From contig DHFK01000201.1 of assembly GCA_002400365.1 (NCBI GenBank), positions 2,991 to 8,207 on the forward strand: a DNA stretch of 5,217 bases. Direction: 5' to 3'. Below are positions 1-5,217 of this stretch, piece after piece. A model generated the notes under the pieces. It saw only the letters and a list, made by a program, of their open reading frames with translations. It was not told the origin of the DNA and searched no databases. This DNA comes from Anaerolineales bacterium UBA4826 (GTDB lineage: Bacteria > Chloroflexota > Anaerolineae > UBA4142). How positions within the stretch are numbered: position 1 is the stretch's first letter; the number at the start of each line of letters is the position of its first letter. The translations under genes were made by a program, and so were the position numbers.

Positions 1-480
1 CGACAGCGCGAACATGATCAGGGGAAGCGTCTCTGCTCTGGTGAGCGACGCCCACCACTCGCGCGGCTCGACCGCGCGCGCGGACGGCATCCGCAGCCGA
101 TCAGCCCAGCCGCGCGGGAGCGCGATCGTCAATTCCAACGCGTCAATACGCCAGAAATCTTGGAGGCGCACAGTCCATCGGTCGGCGCGGCGCGCAAGAA
201 CCAGATGGCTGCCCAGCGCGATTTCTTTGGGCGCAGCAACCGCCGCGGCTTTGGGTTGCGCGCGGTCTTTGCCCTCTTCCGGCTGCGGAACGGCTGGCGC
301 GTGCCGAAGGCGTTCCCAGAGCAAGACCGCCACGGCGACGGCGAGCAAGCCGATCGTCAACAACTCGATCGCCGCTAACACCGTGTCCGCGACATCGCCG
401 CGCCAGCGGCGCCCGATCAGCGCGCCGAGCGTGACGCCGACGAGTACGAGTGTGGTCGTGGGAAGGAATCGGATCTGCAT
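1..480 (-). CDS. N-terminal part of a membrane protein paralogous to the upstream 1095-residue GT39 protein (cut by window edge)
   Basis: Reading from the ATG at 480 down to base 1 gives 160 codons without a stop, so the gene continues past the left edge. The protein starts MQIRFLPTTTLVLVGVTLGA and has two hydrophobic helices (about residues 9-22 and 33-55), a charged Ala/Pro-rich linker (57-86), and a conserved stretch at about 87-128. It aligns with the N-terminus of the neighbouring 1095-residue protein: GALIGRRWRGDVAD against GALLGRHWRGSIAD, and LGSHLVLARRADRWTVRLQ against IGDHFVLARQEDRWVLRLQ. A third hydrophobic segment begins at the edge (LPLIMFALS). The start lies 15 bases after the upstream TAG, in the same frame, with no in-frame alternative start between them and no clear Shine-Dalgarno sequence, so translation may depend on coupling to the upstream gene. 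By analogy it is probably another GT39-like glycosyltransferase, but the catalytic part lies outside the window, so that function is inferred only. Confidence 0.8.
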   Translation of the reverse strand, partial: MQIRFLPTTTLVLVGVTLGALIGRRWRGDVADTVLAAIELLTIGLLAVAVAVLLWERLRHAPAVPQPEEGKDRAQPKAAAVAAPKEIALGSHLVLARRADRWTVRLQDFWRIDALELTIALPRGWADRLRMPSARAVEPREWWASLTRAETLPLIMFALS

Positions 481-495
481 AAGTGATTTGACGCG

Positions 496-3400
496 CTATT
501 CTGAAACTCGAAAATGGCTATCGGCGGAGGTCACGCCCAGACTGCCATTCCACTCAACCAGGCGCTGGCTGTCGAATACTTGTACTCGCCAGCGGTAGTT
601 CCCAGGCGCGAGGGGTTGGGCGTATCTGAACGCGCGTTCGGACGATTGAACTTCGGATGTGTCTATCACCGTTTCCCAAGCGGACTGAACGTTCGGATCG
701 AAATCTTCCTGCCGCGCTAGAACGATCGCATCAATAAAAATCTGCCACGGCGAATCGCCCGCGTAACGGCGGGCAAGCGTGAGCACTTGTTTCCCACGCG
801 ACAAGTCGTACTCACCCAGAGATTCCCACTGCCAACGATTCAATGCCGCGGGGAGCGCGCGGGCGATCTCCTGATGGTGACCGGCGACGTCGAGGAACAC
901 GGGACCGCCGTCATCGCGGCGGCGATAGGAACGCGCCCAGACTCGATAGCGCCCGGCTTCAGGCACGTCAATACTCTGGCGCGCGACGTTCGTATCGTCC
1001 TGACCCAGGTCTGCCAAATACGCCGAACCGCTATAGCCCGACGCGAGATGCGCCTGCGCTTCCCAGCCCTGCCCGTGGGAAAAATCCTCTGCCTCCAGCC
1101 AGATGATCCGATCGTTGTGTTTTTCCACAGTCAGCCAAAAAGTCGTCTGTTGCCCTTTGGATGTCTCCCAGGCAAAGTTCACGCCCTGGTTTGCCGGGAG
1201 CGTCTGGTTCATCGGCGGACTGGTCAGCGCGATCTCAGCATCGGCGTAGCAGGCGGCTTGCGCCAGCCCTTGCGGCGACACGGTGTAAACATCGAAAAAG
1301 CGCCCAGTTTGAATCGCATGAGTTGGATAGCAGCGCTTGAAAACTTCCAGGGCTGGCTGACGTTGCGCGGGCGCAGTGATCGTCTTGTCATAGAAAACCT
1401 TGACCGCGCCCTGCCCTTGGCGGGCAATCGTTCTCAGCATGTCTGGATACGGAATGGAACGATAGAACTGATTCTCAGCGCCGCGGGGAACGCGCGCGCT
1501 GACTGCATAGCGCGCATAGCGCCATTCGTACTCCAGAAAATCGTTTTGTAGCGGCAAGTAGGGCAGATAGACCATCTGCGCTTGCCCAACGTTGCTCCTG
1601 AGCAAATCGCCAAACTCCCGGCGCACCTGCCGCTCGACGGGATCCAAGACCTCGTTAAAGTACACGTAGGCATTGGACAGTCCCAGCAAACCCAAGCAGA
1701 GCAGCCAGCCCGCCATCAAGAGCCGGCGCGCGCGCGTCGCCAGGTGTTGGCGCAACGCGCGGTATGGCACCCACAGCGCGATGGCTGCGAGGATGACCAG
1801 CCCGCCCAGGAACGGATAGTACGTCCGAGCAAACGCCTGTCCCAGAATCAGACTGGTGGGCAGCGCCGGGATCAGAACCCACAAAAGCGGGAAAACGCTA
1901 TGCCGCCGTCTCCAATACGCGGCGGCAAGAATCAAGCCCAAGAAAACGAGCGGAATAAAGGCAGCGCTCTCCAACGGTCCCGGTCGGCTAATGAGAACAT
2001 CGCCCAATTGCTGGTAGGTCAATCGGCCCAGGGTGACGCCGGCGTATTTGAGCGCAAAGCCGAACGCTTGCGGCAAGAACGGCACAATCTTGTCAAGCGA
2101 GTCGGGATAAACCCCGGTTTCAAAAGACAAAATGGCGACTTGGGAAATGCGCCGACCTTCGAGATAGGTCCACACGCCCGGCGCGACGACGAGCACCGGC
2201 ACAAGCAGCGCGCCAATATACAACAGATGGCGCCGCCAACTCTGCCGCTCGCGGAACAAACGATAGAGCGCATAGGCAAAGAGCGCGGGCGGCGTCAGGG
2301 CGAAACTATCGTACGTCATATAGCCCAAGGCGAGGGCGATCCCGGCGAGCAAGAACAGTAGCGGTTGGCGTTTTCGATAGCCCAGGAACACGCCGAAGAC
2401 GGCAGCCATGATCCAAACCTTGACGTACGTTTCCACATGGGCTTGACGACTGGCGGCTAGGTCAATCAACGATACGCCAAGCAGGTAGGTCGCGATCAAA
2501 GCGACGGGAACGTTAATCATCTCGCGCACTGCCAGATAGAACAAGACGGTTCCGACGAGACTGAGCAGCGCGACCCCCAAACGCGCCGACTCGATACTCA
2601 TGCCAAAGAGTTGGTATGACGCGCTCTGAACCCAGAACGTGGTCGGCATCTGCGCGAATGGGTAAGGCATCTGTGGCTCGGTGCGATTCAGCGCATCGGC
2701 GACCCGCAGCGCCCAACTGGATTCGTCGCCTTCCACGCCATAGGGCGCGCGTCCCAATAAGTAAAAGTGAGTGACCAGGACGACGGCGAACACCAAACCG
2801 AACGCGAGCAATTCTTTTTTCCAGGGCATCGTCGCCGATTCCAACGCCGCGCCGGCTTGGTCGCGGCTAAGCCGAGTCTGCACCACCAGCACGATTCCCC
2901 CGGCAAGATACAAGCCAGCGCCCAGAGCAAAGTTTTTGTCCAGGACAATCATTTCGCCCGCGAATACCAGGGCGAGACTGAGCGCGAACACGCCGCGCCA
3001 CAGACCTGCCGCGCCTTCGCGCCGCCACCAAAGGAACGTCATTGCCGACGCGCCGCCGATGAGCAGGACGCTTAACGCGCCGTGGTTTGATCGGATCAGC
3101 GATCGCAGGGCTTGGACCATTTGCCACACACTGCTCCATTGATCCGCCGGCGCGTTCATCAAGAGTGGGATTAGCAGAGCCAGAATCCAAAGACCCAGTC
3201 CCACCGCGCCTGCGAGAACGAGCGCGTGCAGCGGTTGCCTCCGCAACAGCGACTGCTCAGCCCATGTCATCGCGAGCCGTTTGGGCGAGAACGCGCGCGC
3301 GCCAACGCCGGGATTTCTCGCGTCGCTCGGAATGACCCTCTCCGCGGTCGCTCGCAACATACTATCGCGGCGACCGTCCGCCAACGCGGGGTGCTCCAGC

Positions 3401-3783
3401 GCGATGGATTCCGGCGCGCCGAGATCTGCAGTCGCCTCGGGCTCGACCGGGGTCGCTGGGAGCCGCGACCTCAAACCCTGCGGCAGCGTCACGTCAATTT
3501 CGATAAAGAGTAGTCGCCACACGTTCTGCAAGCGCAGAACCCAGCGATCCTCCTGGCGCGCCAGCACGAAATGATCGCCGATGGACAAGCGCTCGCGCGA
3601 CGCGAGGACGCCGATCGCGTTGACCGCGAGCAAGGCGAGCGTGACGATTGCCAAGCCGAGCAACGTCCAGTCGGCGATGCTGCCGCGCCAATGCCGCCCG
3701 AGGAGCGCGCCGATGGACAAGCCGCTCAGGAGCAGCGCGACAATGACGAAAGATTTCGCGCGCAGCAATTGATTCAACGTCAC
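496..3783 (-). CDS. GT39 (PMT/ArnT-like) membrane glycosyltransferase with C-terminal FnIII-like and CBM6/35-like domains
   Basis: This 1095-residue protein starts at GTG (3783) behind a GAGG Shine-Dalgarno site and ends at TAG (498-496). Order of parts: two helices (about 12-30 and 38-62); a conserved module of unknown function (66-115); a low-complexity insert holding a palindromic repeat (about 116-172); further helices from about 187 (four between 187 and 303); then the GT39 core from about 324 to 706 with roughly a dozen helices. The core carries the acidic pair Asp353-Glu354 in the first extracytoplasmic loop (GVEGDES), the usual place of the catalytic acidic residue in GT39/ArnT enzymes, and ARTYYPFLGG near 652-661. 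Residues 710-845 are soluble and unrecognised. The tail (about 848-1095) combines FnIII-like strands with a sugar-binding-type domain. Known family role: transfer of a sugar from polyprenyl phosphate to an acceptor outside the membrane. Sugar and acceptor are not readable. It is longer than typical 500-700-residue GT39 enzymes because of both extensions. Neighbours on both sides are related, 12-15 bases away. Confidence 0.85.
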   Translation of the reverse strand: MTLNQLLRAKSFVIVALLLSGLSIGALLGRHWRGSIADWTLLGLAIVTLALLAVNAIGVLASRERLSIGDHFVLARQEDRWVLRLQNVWRLLFIEIDVTLPQGLRSRLPATPVEPEATADLGAPESIALEHPALADGRRDSMLRATAERVIPSDARNPGVGARAFSPKRLAMTWAEQSLLRRQPLHALVLAGAVGLGLWILALLIPLLMNAPADQWSSVWQMVQALRSLIRSNHGALSVLLIGGASAMTFLWWRREGAAGLWRGVFALSLALVFAGEMIVLDKNFALGAGLYLAGGIVLVVQTRLSRDQAGAALESATMPWKKELLAFGLVFAVVLVTHFYLLGRAPYGVEGDESSWALRVADALNRTEPQMPYPFAQMPTTFWVQSASYQLFGMSIESARLGVALLSLVGTVLFYLAVREMINVPVALIATYLLGVSLIDLAASRQAHVETYVKVWIMAAVFGVFLGYRKRQPLLFLLAGIALALGYMTYDSFALTPPALFAYALYRLFRERQSWRRHLLYIGALLVPVLVVAPGVWTYLEGRRISQVAILSFETGVYPDSLDKIVPFLPQAFGFALKYAGVTLGRLTYQQLGDVLISRPGPLESAAFIPLVFLGLILAAAYWRRRHSVFPLLWVLIPALPTSLILGQAFARTYYPFLGGLVILAAIALWVPYRALRQHLATRARRLLMAGWLLCLGLLGLSNAYVYFNEVLDPVERQVRREFGDLLRSNVGQAQMVYLPYLPLQNDFLEYEWRYARYAVSARVPRGAENQFYRSIPYPDMLRTIARQGQGAVKVFYDKTITAPAQRQPALEVFKRCYPTHAIQTGRFFDVYTVSPQGLAQAACYADAEIALTSPPMNQTLPANQGVNFAWETSKGQQTTFWLTVEKHNDRIIWLEAEDFSHGQGWEAQAHLASGYSGSAYLADLGQDDTNVARQSIDVPEAGRYRVWARSYRRRDDGGPVFLDVAGHHQEIARALPAALNRWQWESLGEYDLSRGKQVLTLARRYAGDSPWQIFIDAIVLARQEDFDPNVQSAWETVIDTSEVQSSERAFRYAQPLAPGNYRWRVQVFDSQRLVEWNGSLGVTSADSHFRVSE
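703..1104 (-). other. CBM6/35-like carbohydrate-binding domain within the 1095-residue protein
   Basis: Residues about 894-1027 read as a beta-sandwich of CBM6/35 type: WLEAEDF at the start, GYSGSAYLADLGQ, then VPEAGRYRVWARSY, a Trp-rich strand pair (NRWQWESLGEYDLSRGKQVLTLAR) and a closing IFIDAIVLA strand. The EAED start, GRYRVWAR strand and terminal IDAIVL strand are typical of these modules. Flanking residues 848-893 (SPPMNQTL, VNFAWET, TFWLTVEK) and 1028-1095 (SAWETVIDTSEV, LAPGNYRWRVQVFD, HFRV) look like the two halves of one FnIII/Ig-like domain. The domain should lie outside the membrane. Ligand unknown. Confidence 0.6.
3266..3336. repeat. Dispersed-repeat-like element with GTCAT inverted ends, translated in frame within the 1095-residue GT39 gene
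   Basis: The element begins GTCATCGCGAGCC on the plus strand and ends so that the minus strand reads GTCATTCCGAGCGACGCGAG, giving imperfect inverted ends (GTCAT..CGAG). This is the pattern of a widespread class of bacterial intergenic repeats (GTCATTCCGAGCGNNGCGAGGAATC type). Here it is coding: residues 149-173 read RVIPSDARNP... to ...KRLAMT, and VIPS[ED]ARN is the known translation signature of such repeats. It lies in a linker between the N-terminal module and the membrane core. Confidence 0.7.
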
Positions 3784-3789
3784 GCCAAG

Positions 3790-3797
3790 TTTCCTCT
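3790..3797 (-). promoter_or_regulatory. Shine-Dalgarno site for the 1095-residue GT39 gene
   Basis: On the minus strand the sequence reads TAGAGGAAACTTGGCGTG. AGAGGAAA overlaps the TAG stop of the upstream gene, and its GAGG core sits 9 bases before the GTG start at 3783. This supports the GTG as the start even though it is not ATG, and suggests translational coupling between the two genes. Confidence 0.7.
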
Positions 3798-5217
3798 ATC
3801 GCGCGAGCACGCGCACCGTCCCCAACAACACCCGGTCCTCCGCCACGCGCGCGCCAGTCTCATCGCGCACCGGCAAGCGCGCGAGCGTCGCCGGATCGTA
3901 CATCCCTATCTCGATCAGGTACTCGCCGGGCGGAGTGTCTTGCGGCAGCCGTAACCCGTAGCGGTCGTCAATCGTCTCACCAACTTGCCAGGTCGTCGTC
4001 GGACGCGAGCCGCCGACCGGCTCGTTGTCCATCTGCGCCCACACCGGCGACTGGGTCGCCGGGTTCGGCGCGCCGATCACGTGCGCGAAAACAGTGTAGC
4101 GGTTCGTGATCGGCATGTGCGTCTTCCAATGCAGCGTGAGTTGCAGCGTCTGCCCCGGCAATGCCTCGGCGCGATCCAACGCGTAGCCGACAAGTTGAAT
4201 ACTTTCGCCGAGCGTCGCGCGGAGTTGACGTTGAATCACCGGTTGCGCGCCGGGCATCGCGTACAGACTCAGACTTGCATCCACAAAGCCATTGAAATAG
4301 GTTTTGAACGCGTGCGCGCCAAGCCAACGCTCCAGATAGCCGGTCGGATCGTACTCCGCCGGGTTGCCGAACATCACGAGCCACAGCCGCGCGTGTTGGC
4401 GCGCGATCTCTTCCAACTGCTGCCGCGCGCGCGGGTCTTCGAGGGGTGCGCCATCGGGCAGGAAGAACGCCGGGATGCCGCGCGGCGCATAGTAATTATA
4501 CAACGGTTTTTGCAGCGGGTTGTTCAGAACGAGCGCGTCGCCCGGCTGCGCGTTTTGCGAAACGTACGCCATCATCTGCCCGTACTTGCCTTTGGCGTAC
4601 GCGTCGTCAAAGTAATAGTTGCCGAGCGAGAACGCGCTGACGAGAACGAGCACGCCGGTCACGCCGATTGCCGCGCGCGCGTCGCGCTGCGCGACATTGT
4701 CCAAGCCGAACGCGACCGTCAAAATGAAACCCGGCAACGCGACCAGCACGTACCGCTCGAAGAAGAATGGCATCACCGGATTGACGACATAGGCAAGCGC
4801 CACCGGCACGATAAAGTACAAGGGCGCGAACAGTCTGTCGGAGAAACCCGTTTTCTCTCTACGAGAGGCTCGCGCATCGAGAAAACGGGTTTCTGCAATC
4901 GCCACCCCGCCCAACGCGGCAAACGCCAGAGACAGCGCTGCCGCAATGTGCGCGACTGGAAATTCGACCGTCAGCCCCGCGCTGAACGCCAGCAGCGTCT
5001 TGCCGAAAATCATCTCGACGCCGCGCCAGCCCCACTCGTCAAAACGCGCGCTCGCCTTGCCGCCGAGGAACGCCGTCTGCGCCAAGATCCATGGAACGTA
5101 CGCGACGACGAGCGCGCCCTGCAGCCACAGCCAGCGCACGAGCGCGGCGCGGTTCTTGCGGAGACGCACGCTCGCAAAAACATTCTCGGCGGCGAGAACG
5201 AAGAACGCCGAGTAGTG
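3796..5217 (-). CDS. GT39-type membrane glycosyltransferase with C-terminal beta-sandwich tail (N-terminus beyond window)
   Basis: The reading frame is open to the right edge, giving 473 visible residues before TAG at 3798-3796. A GTG at 5169 could be called as a start, but the 16 codons upstream read HYSAFFVLAAENVFAS, a typical GT39 transmembrane segment, so the true start lies outside. Counting from the edge, hydrophobic segments lie at about 2-16, 27-46, 88-108, 130-146, 152-172 and 184-198. FFFERYVLVALPG (151-163) matches the Arg-Tyr-containing late helix common in this family. A soluble region (205-325) follows, with PGDALVLNN and YNYYAPRGIP, then a beta-rich domain (328-473: ESIQLVGYAL, LTLHWKT, PPGEYLIEIGMYD) of the sort fused to GT39 proteins in Chloroflexota. 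The catalytic acidic loop is outside the window, so activity cannot be judged. An in-frame palindrome encodes the loop at 109-126. The gene leads a tightly spaced operon with two further membrane proteins. Confidence 0.82.
   Translation of the reverse strand, partial: HYSAFFVLAAENVFASVRLRKNRAALVRWLWLQGALVVAYVPWILAQTAFLGGKASARFDEWGWRGVEMIFGKTLLAFSAGLTVEFPVAHIAAALSLAFAALGGVAIAETRFLDARASRREKTGFSDRLFAPLYFIVPVALAYVVNPVMPFFFERYVLVALPGFILTVAFGLDNVAQRDARAAIGVTGVLVLVSAFSLGNYYFDDAYAKGKYGQMMAYVSQNAQPGDALVLNNPLQKPLYNYYAPRGIPAFFLPDGAPLEDPRARQQLEEIARQHARLWLVMFGNPAEYDPTGYLERWLGAHAFKTYFNGFVDASLSLYAMPGAQPVIQRQLRATLGESIQLVGYALDRAEALPGQTLQLTLHWKTHMPITNRYTVFAHVIGAPNPATQSPVWAQMDNEPVGGSRPTTTWQVGETIDDRYGLRLPQDTPPGEYLIEIGMYDPATLARLPVRDETGARVAEDRVLLGTVRVLAR
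4842..4894. repeat. Palindromic repeat (16-bp perfect inverted repeat) inserted in frame in a GT39 gene
   Basis: AGAAACCCGTTTTCTC at 4842-4857 is the exact reverse complement of GAGAAAACGGGTTTCT at 4879-4894, with a 21-base spacer that holds a second small palindrome (CTCT-acg-AGAG). On the coding strand it is translated without a stop as ETRFLDARASRREKTGFS, a charged stretch joining two transmembrane helices. Sequences of the form GAAACCCG...CGGGTTTC are, from general knowledge, common dispersed repeats in some filamentous bacteria and Chloroflexota. No T-run follows on either strand, so it is not an intrinsic terminator. Confidence 0.8.

Noticed and set aside
14..598. Plus-strand open frame of 194 codons across the left end
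   Set aside because: It overlaps the minus-strand paralogue, whose similarity to the neighbouring protein shows that the minus strand is the coding one. The plus-strand product is Ser/Arg-rich and without family features.
787..1551. Plus-strand open frame of 254 codons
   Set aside because: It is antisense to the conserved middle gene, has no recognisable domains, and long antisense frames are expected opposite GC-rich genes.
1582..2361. Plus-strand open frame of 259 codons
   Set aside because: It is antisense to the GT39 membrane core. Its Gln/Arg-rich translation is what hydrophobic codons give on the other strand.
3226..3574. Short plus-strand frames across the repeat region
   Set aside because: They are antisense to the middle gene and are side effects of the palindromic repeat and GC-rich codons.
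4842..4894. Hairpin as an intrinsic terminator
   Set aside because: It lies in the middle of a coding sequence and no T-run follows on either strand.
5167..5169. GTG as the start of the first gene
   Set aside because: The frame stays open upstream to the window edge and encodes a typical GT39 helix, so the gene starts outside the window.
1..5217. Defence system, CRISPR array, transposase or prophage genes
   Set aside because: No direct-repeat array, recombinase or transposase motifs, or nuclease motifs are visible. Every long supported frame is a membrane glycosyltransferase-type protein.

Overview
The window is GC-rich bacterial DNA. All recognisable coding is on the minus strand, so the text below follows transcription from high to low coordinates. 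Three tightly packed genes, separated by 12 and 15 bases, look like an internal part of one operon. The first (3796-5217) is cut by the right window edge, the second (496-3783) is complete, and the third (1-480) is cut by the left edge. All three are large membrane proteins. The first two are glycosyltransferases of the GT39/PMT/ArnT type (GT-C fold), which use polyprenyl-phosphate-linked sugars at the outer face of the membrane. The third is a paralogue of the second, judged by its N-terminal 160 residues.

The best guess at the host is a Chloroflexota (Anaerolineae-like) bacterium. This rests on the style of the GT39 proteins (multi-pass core followed by an extracytoplasmic beta-rich tail, several copies in a row), the high GC and the kinds of dispersed palindromic repeats present. 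It is an inference from family knowledge; there is no rRNA or other marker in the window.

Layout: 5217-3796 is the C-terminal part of a GT39 protein with a beta-sandwich tail. 3783-496 is a 1095-residue protein with an N-terminal two-helix module, a GT39 membrane core, a soluble region and a tail with a CBM6/35-like carbohydrate-binding domain that appears nested inside an Ig/FnIII-like domain. 480-1 is the start of a related protein sharing the N-terminal module. No intergenic stretch exceeds 15 bases. No promoter, terminator, RNA gene, CRISPR array or transposase was seen.

The most unusual signal is that two different palindromic repeat sequences lie in frame inside two adjacent genes, each in a linker or loop of the encoded protein. 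One is a 16-bp perfect inverted repeat at 4842-4894. The other is a GTCAT-ended element at 3266-3336, inside a segment of about 57 residues that the neighbouring paralogue lacks. This resembles the Rickettsia palindromic elements that are translated within proteins. The genes probably work together in glycosylating a lipid-linked or surface polymer, but the acceptor and sugar cannot be read from the sequence.
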